DNA of 38,121 bases from the NCBI GenBank assembly GCA_002399345.1, contig DHDL01000010.1:27256-65376 (forward strand). Reading direction: 5' to 3'. The notes below the pieces were generated by a model. It saw nothing but the letters and a program-made list of their open reading frames with translations, did no database searches and was not told the origin of the DNA. This DNA is from Thermoanaerobacterales bacterium UBA4877 (GTDB lineage Bacteria > Bacillota > Thermoanaerobacteria > Thermoanaerobacterales > UBA4877). The translations under genes and the position numbers were made by a program. How positions within the stretch are numbered: position 1 is the first letter of the stretch; every line of letters begins with the position of its first letter. This document shows, piece after piece, positions 1 to 7,785 of this stretch.

Positions 1-23
1 ATCTGAAATTAGTAACAAAGTAA
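1..23 (+). CDS. 3' end of an upstream CDS, probably a sugar-binding protein
   Basis: Only the last codons are in the window; they read LKLVTK and stop at 21-23. The identification is by comparison: the same 23 bases recur at 5783-5805. There they end a longer reading frame that looks like the C-terminus of a ribose/sugar-type periplasmic binding protein ([16 protein letters not shown], then PVDLKLVTK). The intact gene therefore probably lies just left of the window. Sequence identity stops exactly after the stop codon. Reading frame and product are inferred from the second copy. Confidence 0.55.
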
Positions 24-63
24 ATTTATTGCTCGATATTTGGAGAGCCTTTAAAGTGCATAT

Positions 64-98
64 TAAAGCCGCTTGAGAATTAAACTCAGGTGGCTTTA
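64..98 (+). terminator. Stem-loop after the truncated CDS, possible weak terminator
   Basis: A 14-pair stem (64-77 with 85-98, loop 78-84) includes two G-T positions. These are G-U pairs only in plus-strand RNA. It lies 41 bases after the stop at 23. No clear T-run follows, so termination is uncertain. A second AT-only hairpin follows at about 101-120. Confidence 0.4.
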
Positions 99-206
99 GT
101 AGTATATATTGGAAATATATATTATCTGAAAAAATTGTCTGTTAGTCAGGTATTAAAGATATAGATTTACTCTATTTTAATTTATATTACTATTACAAAT
201 TTAACT

Positions 207-246
207 TTGACCATCGGATTCTTATATGCTAATGTTTAGTTAGCAT
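207..246 (+). promoter_or_regulatory. Candidate opp promoter with a dyad over the -10
   Basis: TTGACC (207-212) and TAATGT (230-235) are 17 bases apart, with TGC just before the -10, as in extended -10 promoters. A perfect inverted repeat ATGCTAA/TTAGCAT (226-232 and 240-246, 7-base spacer) covers the -10 and start region, which is where a repressor would bind. A second TATAAT (266-271) has no good -35. The rest of 24-310 is AT-rich non-coding DNA with two hairpins. Confidence 0.5.
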
Positions 247-310
247 TCAAATATTAACGTTTTTATATAATATATTTTATTAATTAAATTTAATGGGAGG
301 GAAGGATATT

Positions 311-1858
311 TTGAGAGGAAAACGCTTGTGCATATTTATATGTATAATATTGGTTTTATCCGTTTTTAGTGGTTGTCAAGATTCAAATAATAATGCCGAA
401 AATGGTAACCCAAAAGAAGTGAGCAGTAAGAATGAAAAAACTTTTACCTATGCAGTTTCAGATGATCCGGGAAATACTTTAAATGTTCTTACAGCGGATG
501 ACAGAGTTTCACTTATGATGGCAAAATTAGTTGCAACGCCTTTATATTCTATGAATGCAGACGGAAGCCTTAATTATTACATAGCAGAAAATCTTGAACC
601 TTCGGAAGATGGTTTGACATATACCTGTAAGTTAAAATCGGGAATTACATGGAGTGATGGTGAGCCCGTTACTGCGGATGATGTTGTTTTTACATATGAG
701 GAATTCATAAAAGAAGATAACGGTCAAGTTCTCACTATTAACGGTCAGCCGATTAAGGTTAAAAAAATAGATGACGAAAATGTTGAATTTAAACTACCGG
801 CAGTGAGTGCAAGCATTAAAGAAAATTTATGTACGCCTTTCATTGTACCGAAACATGTATTTGAGGGAAAAGAAGATGTAACAGTAAGTTTGAATGATAA
901 AAAAATAGTAGGTACGGGGCCATATATATTCGATGAATATAAAGCCGGAGAATATATAAGTTTCACTAAAAATCCATCATATATGAATGGAGAAGCAAAT
1001 ATAGACAAAATTATACTGCGCATTATTAAAGATGATGATACCGCAAAACTTGCTTTAAAAAATGGAGAAATTGATGCATGGATTGGACTTCCCTCCAAGA
1101 TGAACGGGTTGGAAAAATTTACTGTGACACCGTACAGCGAAGGTCGTATAGCATACCTGAGACTAAATCGAGTATCTGACAATATGAAGGATTCGGAATA
1201 TAGAAAGGGCATTTTTTATGCTCTTGACCGAGAAGAAATACTTAAGGCAGCATATTCTTCCATGGAGTATGCTTCGGCGGGGTACTCTTTCTTACCTAAG
1301 AATAACAGCTACTATACTGAAAATGTAGAGAAATATGAGCAAAACATTGAAAAATCCAAAAAACTTACTGCAGAGGGAAGCAGAAAATTATCGCTTTGCT
1401 ATATTGGAACAGATCCTGCCCAGAAGGCTGAGGCTCTTGTAATTCAAGCCCAGCTAAAGATAGTGGGGCTTGATGTTGAATTAAATGGATTAGATCAGGC
1501 AGCATATATGGCAGCAGCTTATGATAATGACAATAAAAACTATGATATGTATTTAGGCGGCTATATCATGACTTTTGATCCTGATGGATTTAGGCCCTTG
1601 TATGGAACAGGGCAGATGATGAACTTCGCTAGTGAAAAAGTGGACAACTTGTTTGAGCAAGGAAAAACGGAGCTTGATCCAAAAAAACGAGCTAAAATAT
1701 ATGATGAACTCCAAATGGAAGTTTCCAAAGAAGCACTTTTCTATCCATTCGGAGAAAATTTAAGAATACTTGTTACAAACAGTGAAATAAAAGGTATTAA
1801 GGAAGCAGGGTTGGTTCCAATATATACTTTTGAGGATATGTCAAAATTGTCAAGATAA
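311..1858 (+). CDS. oppA: Oligopeptide ABC transporter substrate-binding lipoprotein
   Basis: Extracellular lipid-anchored receptor that binds peptides and passes them to the OppBCDF channel. I place the start at TTG 311 rather than ATG 293 because a GGGAGGGAAGG ribosome site (295-304) lies between them at correct spacing for 311. From 311 the product has 515 residues. It begins with a basic stretch, a hydrophobic segment and the lipobox VFSGC with Cys22. The body matches the SBP_bac_5 family: the stretch from AENLEPSEDGLTYTCKLK through SDGEPVTADDVVFTYE near residues 95-130 is the family's conserved block. Length is typical (500-550). First gene of a tight five-gene operon; oppB starts 54 bases downstream. 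The peptide preference cannot be read, and nickel or other ligands are possible in this family. Confidence 0.93.
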   Translation: MRGKRLCIFICIILVLSVFSGCQDSNNNAENGNPKEVSSKNEKTFTYAVSDDPGNTLNVLTADDRVSLMMAKLVATPLYSMNADGSLNYYIAENLEPSEDGLTYTCKLKSGITWSDGEPVTADDVVFTYEEFIKEDNGQVLTINGQPIKVKKIDDENVEFKLPAVSASIKENLCTPFIVPKHVFEGKEDVTVSLNDKKIVGTGPYIFDEYKAGEYISFTKNPSYMNGEANIDKIILRIIKDDDTAKLALKNGEIDAWIGLPSKMNGLEKFTVTPYSEGRIAYLRLNRVSDNMKDSEYRKGIFYALDREEILKAAYSSMEYASAGYSFLPKNNSYYTENVEKYEQNIEKSKKLTAEGSRKLSLCYIGTDPAQKAEALVIQAQLKIVGLDVELNGLDQAAYMAAAYDNDNKNYDMYLGGYIMTFDPDGFRPLYGTGQMMNFASEKVDNLFEQGKTELDPKKRAKIYDELQMEVSKEALFYPFGENLRILVTNSEIKGIKEAGLVPIYTFEDMSKLSR

Positions 1859-1912
1859 GGTAGAAAGAGAGGACTTTGTGCTTTTTTATTATACGTAAAA
1901 GGAATAATTAAT

Positions 1913-2866
1913 ATGTTAAAATATATTTTTAAAAGATTATTGGTTGCAATTCCATTAATTTTTGTTATTACCATTATTTGTTTTTTACTTATTTACATTG
2001 CACCTTATGATGCAGTGGACGCAATGGTATCTCCTAAAATGTCAAAACAGGAGATAGAAGCAAAAAAAGAACAGGCAGGACTTAATGATCCTTTCTATGT
2101 TCAATACGGGAAATGGTTTAAAAACTTATGCCATGGTGAATGGGGATATTCGTTGACTAGCGGTACAAATATACGTCAAGATCTGAAGATCTATATTCCT
2201 AATACCATAAAACTAGTATTGCCGTCTTATTTTACGGCATTTTTCCTATCTATTATATTAGGGCTGATTGCCGGTAGTAATTATAATAAGCAAATTGACC
2301 GAATAATTGACGCGATATCTTCTGTGGGTATTGCTATGCCTACTTTCTGGTTTGCTCTAATGGCTATGTATGTTTTTGGATATCATTTAAAGATTTTTCC
2401 TCTAATGGGGATGCACACTATTGGAAAAGAAAAATCTTTGATAGATTTTATATACCATTTTACAATGCCTTATGTTGTACTGACCATTGGTTTTCTACCA
2501 GAACTTGTACGCTATGTCAGAAGTTCTACAATTAGTGAATTTAAAGAGGACTATGTACTAATACAAAAATCTTTTGGCAGCAGTAAGACAAAAATTTTGT
2601 TGAACCATGTCAGCAAAAATGTAATGCTACCCATGGTTACTAAACTGGGAATGGCCCTTCCTATGCTGGTAACCGGTGCAATTATTACGGAAACTATTTT
2701 TGCATGGCCGGGTGTGGGAACATATTACATGAAAGCAATCAGAACTTTGGATTATCCTATTGTAATGATTATTCTTGTTTTATCTGGTACATTAGTTATT
2801 TTGGGTAATTTACTGGCTGATATACTTTATTGTCTTATTGATCCAAGGATAAGAATAACGGAGTGA
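1913..2866 (+). CDS. oppB: Oligopeptide ABC transporter permease
   Basis: One of the two membrane subunits forming the peptide channel. The 317-residue product opens with the usual OppB/DppB layout: a basic start (MLKYIFKRLL), a first membrane helix, then an external stretch containing LNDPFYVQYGKWF. At about 205-245 lies the cytoplasmic coupling segment (SFGSSKTKILLNHV), which contacts the ATPases. About six membrane helices are visible, and the length is normal. The AAAGGA ribosome site is modest. Six bases separate it from the next gene, so translation is probably coupled. Confidence 0.93.
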   Translation: MLKYIFKRLLVAIPLIFVITIICFLLIYIAPYDAVDAMVSPKMSKQEIEAKKEQAGLNDPFYVQYGKWFKNLCHGEWGYSLTSGTNIRQDLKIYIPNTIKLVLPSYFTAFFLSIILGLIAGSNYNKQIDRIIDAISSVGIAMPTFWFALMAMYVFGYHLKIFPLMGMHTIGKEKSLIDFIYHFTMPYVVLTIGFLPELVRYVRSSTISEFKEDYVLIQKSFGSSKTKILLNHVSKNVMLPMVTKLGMALPMLVTGAIITETIFAWPGVGTYYMKAIRTLDYPIVMIILVLSGTLVILGNLLADILYCLIDPRIRITE

Positions 2867-2872
2867 CAGATA

Positions 2873-3730
2873 ATGGAGAAAAGGAAATTTACATATTTTA
2901 AAAAAGAGATTCTCCACAATAAAAAAGCGTTTATTTCACTGATGTTTTTAATCTTGATCGTTTTTAATAGTATTTCAATTGGTTTTTATGATTGTGATCC
3001 TGATGCAATTAATATAAGCAATATGCTGGCAAAGCCCTCTATGCTGCATTGGTTCGGTACCGATGAACTGGGCAGAGATTATTTAATCCGTGTAATTTAC
3101 GGTGGGCGGGTATCTCTGACGGTAGGTGTTCTTGCAATGCTGACTTCTATTATAATTGGAACAGTCGCGGGGATTTCAGCAGGGTATTTTGGAGGGCACA
3201 TTGACAATTTTATTATGCGTCTTGTAGATATCTTTTCTGCTGTGCCGTGGATCATTATGGTAACTGTTGTGAGCTTATTAATAAAAAAAGGTATTTTTTC
3301 GATTATTTTAGTAATAGGCATGTTTAGCTGGATGGAAATTGCAAGGCTTGTAAGGGCTGAAACTCTTACTTTGAAACAAAGGGATTATATACAGTACGCC
3401 GATTTCATTGGAACAAATCCCTGGAAAATAATGTGGAGTCATATTATTCCGGCGGTTTTACCAACTATAATTACTGCAGCAACTACGGCAGTTGCTGATG
3501 CAATTATGACAGAAAGTTCCATGAGCTTTTTAGGTATTGGAGTTCAGGCACCTATGGCAAGCTGGGGAAGCCTTTTGCAGAGTGCTCAAGCTAATCTTGA
3601 TAAGGCCTTTTATATGGCAGTAATACCGGGGATACTTATTATTTTGACTATCTGTTCTTTCAACAATTTAGGTAATTTAATTCGAGCTTTTGCAGAACCA
3701 AAAAGCAGGTCGGGAGAAAGTAATGGATAA
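2873..3730 (+). CDS. oppC: Oligopeptide ABC transporter permease
   Basis: Second membrane subunit of the Opp channel, partner of OppB. The 285-residue product has the OppC_N region with one helix (about 20-40). The hallmark HWFGTDELGRD follows near residue 60, then five helices of the BPD_transp_1 domain. The coupling loop with QYADFIGTNPWKIMWSHI is around 175-195. A GGAGTGA ribosome site overlaps the end of oppB. Its stop codon overlaps the oppD start by 8 bases. Length is normal and no damage is seen. Confidence 0.93.
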   Translation: MEKRKFTYFKKEILHNKKAFISLMFLILIVFNSISIGFYDCDPDAINISNMLAKPSMLHWFGTDELGRDYLIRVIYGGRVSLTVGVLAMLTSIIIGTVAGISAGYFGGHIDNFIMRLVDIFSAVPWIIMVTVVSLLIKKGIFSIILVIGMFSWMEIARLVRAETLTLKQRDYIQYADFIGTNPWKIMWSHIIPAVLPTIITAATTAVADAIMTESSMSFLGIGVQAPMASWGSLLQSAQANLDKAFYMAVIPGILIILTICSFNNLGNLIRAFAEPKSRSGESNG

Positions 3731-4706
3731 ATTAATGGAAGTAAATAATTTAAAAACCGTATTTAAATTGAATAGGAAGATTTTAACTGCTATACAAGAT
3801 ATCAACTTTGAAATTTATTCAGGAGAGGTACTTGGGGTCGTAGGAGAATCCGGTAGTGGAAAAAGCCTTATGATGAAAAGCATTATGGGAATACTTCCGA
3901 ATAATGCGATGATTGAAGAAGGGCAAGTCTTATATAAGGGAGTGAATATTTTAAGCCTAGAAGAAAAAGAAAAGAGGAAGCTTAGAGGAAAAGAAATATC
4001 CATGATTTTTCAAGATCCTATGACTGCACTGGATCCTTTACGGACGGTTGAATACCATTTGAAAGAAGTTATATTAAGACACCAAGGTGGCGGGAAAGTA
4101 TATTCTCGGAAAAAAGCTATAGAGATGCTTAAGAAAGTAGGCATCAGAAATGCTGAAGAGCGTATGAAGCAATATCCGCATGAATTTAGTGGAGGTATGC
4201 GGCAAAGGGTGCTTATTGCTATGGCTCTTTCCTGTGAGCCATCACTACTGATTGCTGATGAGCCGGTAACAGCATTAGACGTAACAACTCAATTACAAAT
4301 CTTGAATTTGCTTAAAGAATTGCAAATAGAACATCAGATGGCAATAATCCTTATCTCTCATGACTTAGGGGTAACATCAGATATGTGCACACGGGTTATC
4401 ATTATGTATGGTGGACGTATTATGGAGGAAGGTACTAAAAATCAAATATTTTTTCATCCCAAACATCCATATACTAAAGCACTTTTAAGATCATCTATGG
4501 ATATAGAAAAGGGCATAGGAAGAAGACTATATACTATTGAAGGTTATCCTCCTTCATTGAATGAATATTTACAGGGCTGTCCATTTGAAAAACGGTGCAG
4601 ATATGCATTTGAAAAATGCAGGGATAAAGTGCCGAAATACCAATATTATGAAGATGGACACCGTGCTCTATGCCACTTAAGAGGAGAGGAACTGGATGAG
4701 AGATGA
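3723..4706 (+). CDS. oppD: Oligopeptide ABC transporter ATP-binding protein
   Basis: Cytoplasmic ATPase that drives peptide import together with OppF. Start taken at ATG 3723, behind GGGAG at 3713-3717; an in-frame ATG at 3690 lacks a ribosome site and would lie deep inside oppC. The 327-residue product has Walker A GESGSGKS (41-48), a Q-loop, the signature FSGGMRQRV and Walker B LLIADEPVTALD. It ends in the oligopeptide-type C-terminal extension with GCPFEKRCRYAFEKC. The cysteines in that tail are typical of DppD/OppD proteins. Overlaps oppC by 8 bases and oppF by 11. Confidence 0.94.
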   Translation: MDKLMEVNNLKTVFKLNRKILTAIQDINFEIYSGEVLGVVGESGSGKSLMMKSIMGILPNNAMIEEGQVLYKGVNILSLEEKEKRKLRGKEISMIFQDPMTALDPLRTVEYHLKEVILRHQGGGKVYSRKKAIEMLKKVGIRNAEERMKQYPHEFSGGMRQRVLIAMALSCEPSLLIADEPVTALDVTTQLQILNLLKELQIEHQMAIILISHDLGVTSDMCTRVIIMYGGRIMEEGTKNQIFFHPKHPYTKALLRSSMDIEKGIGRRLYTIEGYPPSLNEYLQGCPFEKRCRYAFEKCRDKVPKYQYYEDGHRALCHLRGEELDER

Positions 4707-5670
4707 TATTTTAATATCTGTTGAAAATTTAAAAAAGTATTTTCCTGTACGAAGAGGTATTTTAAAAGAGAAAAAATACATAGAGGCAGTAGATGGAGTA
4801 AGTCTTGATATTCACAAAGGTGAAACTTTTGGACTTGTAGGAGAGTCAGGGTGCGGGAAATCCACATTAGGCAAATGCATTATTCGTATGTATGATATCA
4901 CTTCAGGAGAAATTTACTTTAAAAATAAGGAAATAGGTAAATTAAAATCAAATGAAATTAAATCTCTTAGGAATAATAGCATGCAGATTGTTTTTCAAGA
5001 TCCTTACTCTGCATTAGATCCTTCATGGACAGTTGCTAAAATTCTTAGTGAACCGTTAATGCAGAAAAAAGCATCAACCAAAGAATGTATAGAGAAGGGC
5101 AAATATCTTCTTAACAAGGTGGGTATGAACGAGATGGATATGGAGAAGCACCCCTATGAATTTAGCGGTGGACAGAAGCAAAGAATTGGTATTGCAAGGG
5201 CATTAATGGCAAATCCAGAGTTTGTAGTGTGTGATGAACCCATATCTGCACTTGATGTTTCCGTTCAAGCTCAAGTTATAAATTTGCTTAAGGATTTACA
5301 GGAGGAGTTTGGGCTTACTTACCTTTTCACATCACATGATTTATCAATTGTTCAGTATATGAGTGATTGGATTGGTGTCATGTACAGTGGAAAAATCGTT
5401 GAATCAGGTTATAGCAAAAAAGTTTATGAAAACCCATTGCATCCTTATACCAAAGTACTTCTGGCCGCAATTCCATCTATATACCCGGAAAAGAGAAAAG
5501 AAGGTATTCCTTTAAACCTAGAAATCCTGGATGATTTATCAAATGTACACAAAGGATGTCCTTTTGTATATGGCTGTGAATATGCCGAAGAACACTGCAG
5601 AGAATGTAAACCTTTATTGCAGGAAGTACAAAGTGGGCATTTTGTTGCTTGCTTCCATTACTCAGGATGA
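4696..5670 (+). CDS. oppF: Oligopeptide ABC transporter ATP-binding protein
   Basis: Second ATPase of the Opp system, pairing with OppD. The 324-residue product has Walker A GESGCGKS (49-56), signature EFSGGQKQRI and Walker B VVCDEPISALD. Its C-terminal extension carries GCPFVYGCEYAEEHC. The N-terminal ISVENLKKYFPVRRG is the usual OppF opening. A GAGGAG ribosome site lies within the oppD tail, and the ATG overlaps oppD by 11 bases. It is the last gene of the operon. Immediately after its stop comes a decayed fragment of an unrelated sugar-binding-protein gene, so the operon has no terminator of its own and probably uses the hairpin at 5811-5834. Confidence 0.94.
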   Translation: MRDDILISVENLKKYFPVRRGILKEKKYIEAVDGVSLDIHKGETFGLVGESGCGKSTLGKCIIRMYDITSGEIYFKNKEIGKLKSNEIKSLRNNSMQIVFQDPYSALDPSWTVAKILSEPLMQKKASTKECIEKGKYLLNKVGMNEMDMEKHPYEFSGGQKQRIGIARALMANPEFVVCDEPISALDVSVQAQVINLLKDLQEEFGLTYLFTSHDLSIVQYMSDWIGVMYSGKIVESGYSKKVYENPLHPYTKVLLAAIPSIYPEKRKEGIPLNLEILDDLSNVHKGCPFVYGCEYAEEHCRECKPLLQEVQSGHFVACFHYSG

Positions 5671-5691
5671 TGAAATAGTTAGAAAAACAGT

Positions 5692-5805
5692 TTACTACCG
5701 GACAGAGTGATAGGATCGATGGGCGTGGAGAATGCGGACAAGGTAATAAAAGGTGAGAAGATACCAGACAGCGTGCCGGTTGATCTGAAATTAGTAACAA
5801 AGTAA
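5692..5805 (+). pseudogene. Decayed 3' end of a sugar-binding protein gene
   Basis: Reading back from the stop at 5803-5805, about 37 codons read as the C-terminus of a ribose/sugar-type binding protein: [20 protein letters not shown], then [15 protein letters not shown]. Upstream of 5692 the frame soon meets a stop (5680-5682), and no start or ribosome site exists. The fragment begins 21 bases after oppF. Its last 23 bases are identical to 1-23. This fits a duplicated or displaced gene end at the right edge of the opp block. The family assignment rests on recognising the C-terminal pattern, without a database search. Confidence 0.75.
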
Positions 5806-5810
5806 TAATA

Positions 5811-5834
5811 AAGCCCGCCTTAATAGGCGGGCTT
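5811..5834. terminator. Hairpin between convergent genes, shared terminator
   Basis: A perfect 10-pair stem AAGCCCGCCT/AGGCGGGCTT with a TAAT loop. It lies 6 bases after the pseudogene stop and overlaps the last codons of the minus-strand nitronate monooxygenase gene. The sequences beyond both ends are AT-rich (AAAATATTTTT on the plus side, TTATTATTAC on the minus side), so it may stop transcription from both directions. Confidence 0.7.
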
Positions 5835-6908
5835 AAAATATTTTTCTGCTTGCTCCGTAAGCTCTTCCATAAGTTCGCGAACATGAACGATCTTATTCAC
5901 CCTGTATACATTTTCACCGCAGAATGCAAATCCGTCTTTCATGTTTCCTTTCTGGGCGTTTAAGAGTGCCTGCGCTATGCAGTAAGGTGCTTTCTTTGAA
6001 TCACATGGCGTAAGGCAGTGATATTTGCAGAAATCAGGTGTCCTCTTATGATTTTCCACATCGGAAAGGAATGAATTTTTTATTGCCCGTCCGGGCATGC
6101 CTACCGGGCTTTGTATAATTACCACGTCTTCTTTGCCCGCTTTTAAATATGTTTGTTTGAATTCCGGTGAGGCGTCGCATTCATATGTCCCTACGAACCT
6201 TGTTGCCATCTGTACGCCGCCGGCGCCCATATTTAAATATCCGGCTATGTCTTTACCGTCAAATATTCCACCTGCCGCTATTATAGGTATCTTTTTGCCA
6301 TATTCCTGCTCATAGGGTTCCACCGCTTCTATAACAGCGGGTACAAGATTCTCCAGTTTGTAATCGTTAATATGCGCCAGCTGTTCCAATTTGAACCCGA
6401 GGTGGCCGCCCGCTTTAGGTCCCTCGACTATGACGGCGTCCGGACAGTATTTATGCTTTCTGTCCCACACCTTGCATATAAGGGAAGCCGCCCGGGCTGA
6501 AGAAACTATTGGTACTGCCTTTGTGTGTGTTCCCTTTACGTACTTAGGAAGGCTTAAGGGTAGCCCCGCACCCGATACAATAAAGTCTATCCCTGCTTCT
6601 ACAGAGGTTTTTACCATGCTTTTATATTCCGTAATGGCCGTTAAGATATTAATTCCTATGATTCCTTTTGGAGCAAGTTTTCTTGCCTTCCTTATTTCTC
6701 TTTGCAGCGCCTCTATATTGGCCCTTCTAATGTTGGTTCCCCATTTGGGATCGCTGAGGGACAGGTGAAGCCCGGATATAACTCCTATGCCACCAGCATT
6801 AGCTACGGCAGCGGCCAGGCCGGACATGGAAATTCCTACCCCCATGCCTCCTTGTATAATGGGAATCTTAGCTTCTAAATCGCCTATTTTAAGTGATGGT
6901 AGTTTCAC
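5820..6908 (-). CDS. Nitronate monooxygenase (2-nitropropane dioxygenase family)
   Basis: FMN-dependent TIM-barrel enzyme of the NMO/FabK superfamily, predicted to oxidise alkyl nitronates in the cytoplasm. The 362-residue product starts at a GTG behind AAAGGAGGAG. It shows the flavin-binding IIQGGMGVG (about 18-26), GGIGVISG, the GGHLG motif with its conserved His (about 175) and the phosphate-binding AAGGI region. A C-terminal cysteine cluster (CKYHCLTPC, plus later Cys) follows, and is seen in many clostridial members; it could bind metal. FabK-type enoyl-ACP reductase is the main alternative. The lack of fatty-acid genes nearby and the GGHLG motif favour NMO. It stands alone, with a promoter at 6949-6977 and its 3' end inside a hairpin. 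Confidence 0.85.
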   Translation of the reverse strand: MKLPSLKIGDLEAKIPIIQGGMGVGISMSGLAAAVANAGGIGVISGLHLSLSDPKWGTNIRRANIEALQREIRKARKLAPKGIIGINILTAITEYKSMVKTSVEAGIDFIVSGAGLPLSLPKYVKGTHTKAVPIVSSARAASLICKVWDRKHKYCPDAVIVEGPKAGGHLGFKLEQLAHINDYKLENLVPAVIEAVEPYEQEYGKKIPIIAAGGIFDGKDIAGYLNMGAGGVQMATRFVGTYECDASPEFKQTYLKAGKEDVVIIQSPVGMPGRAIKNSFLSDVENHKRTPDFCKYHCLTPCDSKKAPYCIAQALLNAQKGNMKDGFAFCGENVYRVNKIVHVRELMEELTEQAEKYFKPAY

Positions 6909-6948
6909 GTTTCTCCTCCTTTTTATTGTTTCTTATTCACTCTTGCCC

Positions 6949-6977
6949 ATCATACCACATGGAAAACGTTAAGTCAC
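6949..6977 (-). promoter_or_regulatory. Candidate promoter of the nitronate monooxygenase gene
   Basis: On the minus strand GTGACT and TATGAT are 17 bases apart, and TGG precedes the -10 (extended type). The predicted start lies about 35 bases before the GTG codon. Confidence 0.5.
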
Positions 6978-7092
6978 CAGTTATTTATTAAGAACGTATC
7001 GTATTGCTTTCTATGGCTACAATATAAAAATAGTGATTTTATAACCATGATCCACATAAAACTTTTTAAAAGAAATTTAAAATTAAGCAGGA

Positions 7093-7121
7093 GAATTATT
7101 ATTAACGTCGAATTATTATTA
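7093..7121 (+). repeat. Direct repeat upstream of rubrerythrin
   Basis: GAATTATTATTA occurs twice (7093-7104, 7110-7121), 17 bases start to start, within the last 70 bases before rubrerythrin. It could be an operator or part of the promoter, or simple AT-rich sequence. No good -35/-10 pair was found here. Confidence 0.3.
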
Positions 7122-7158
7122 TATACACTAAAAAATAAATCTATAGGAGGAAGATATA

Positions 7159-7662
7159 ATGCATGAAATGACTAATAAAGATCTTACGGAAGCATTTGCA
7201 GGTGAAAGCCAGGCCCATATGAAGTATATGATATTTTCTGATGTAGCTGCAAAGGAAGGAAAGAAAAATATAGCCAGGTTGTTTAAAGCTATAGCCTGTG
7301 CGGAACAGATTCACGCCACAAACCATTATAGGACTATGGGCGAGATCAAAACCACACCGGAAAACCTTCAGGCAGGCATAGACGGGGAGCATTATGAGGT
7401 AAATGAAATGTATCCTGCATATCTGGCTGTATCTAAGCTGCAGGAAGAGAAGGATGCCACACGCAGTTTCCACGGAGCCTTGGAGGCGGAGAAGATCCAC
7501 GAGGTAATGTACAGCGATGCAAAGAAACTTGCCGATAAGGGTGAAGATATTGATGTAGGAAAGATATATATCTGCTCTGTATGCGGTTATACGACAACAA
7601 ATCAGGCACCAGAGAAATGCCCGATTTGCGGAGCGCCAAAGAGTAAATTTATAGGATTTTAA
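7159..7662 (+). CDS. rbr: Rubrerythrin
   Basis: Cytoplasmic non-haem iron peroxidase that reduces hydrogen peroxide in anaerobes. The 167-residue product has an N-terminal ferritin-like four-helix domain. Its diiron ligand motifs are visible: EAFAGESQAHMKY (about 11-23), ACAEQIHATNHY (about 50-61) and ALEAEKIH (about 110). A C-terminal rubredoxin-like domain follows, with CSVCG and CPICG (about 138-160). The start follows a strong TAGGAGGAAG site. It is a single-gene unit with a terminator at 7675. Domain order is that of reverse-free classical rubrerythrin, and the short length (usual 165-195) is normal. Confidence 0.95.
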   Translation: MHEMTNKDLTEAFAGESQAHMKYMIFSDVAAKEGKKNIARLFKAIACAEQIHATNHYRTMGEIKTTPENLQAGIDGEHYEVNEMYPAYLAVSKLQEEKDATRSFHGALEAEKIHEVMYSDAKKLADKGEDIDVGKIYICSVCGYTTTNQAPEKCPICGAPKSKFIGF

Positions 7663-7674
7663 TAAAATGTATTT

Positions 7675-7699
7675 GCCGGCTAAACGCCGGCTTTATTTT
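7675..7699 (+). terminator. Terminator of rubrerythrin
   Basis: GCCGGC/GCCGGC stem around a 5-base loop followed by TTTATTTTT, 13 bases after the stop codon. Confidence 0.85.
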
Positions 7700-7742
7700 T
7701 CTATCATTTTATGATAAAAAATTTTTATAATGAGAAGGATTT

Positions 7743-7771
7743 TTTACTTTTATGTCGAATTAAGTTATAAT
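7743..7771 (+). promoter_or_regulatory. Candidate promoter of the YheO-type regulator gene
   Basis: TTTACT and a perfect TATAAT (7766-7771) are 17 bases apart. The -10 is only 14 bases from the ATG at 7786. The transcript would therefore start inside the ribosome site, nearly leaderless, or a more upstream start is used. Confidence 0.4.
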
Positions 7772-7785
7772 AGAGAGGTGAAAAG

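Noticed and set aside
1..5834. Integrative element or insertion sequence around the opp block
   Set aside because: No transposase, integrase or terminal inverted repeats are present. Only the duplicated gene end supports insertion, so no mobile element was annotated.
7093..7121. PerR-type operator before rubrerythrin
   Set aside because: The AT-rich repeat is direct, not inverted, and fits the TTATAAT-N-ATTATAA consensus poorly at every offset tried by eye.
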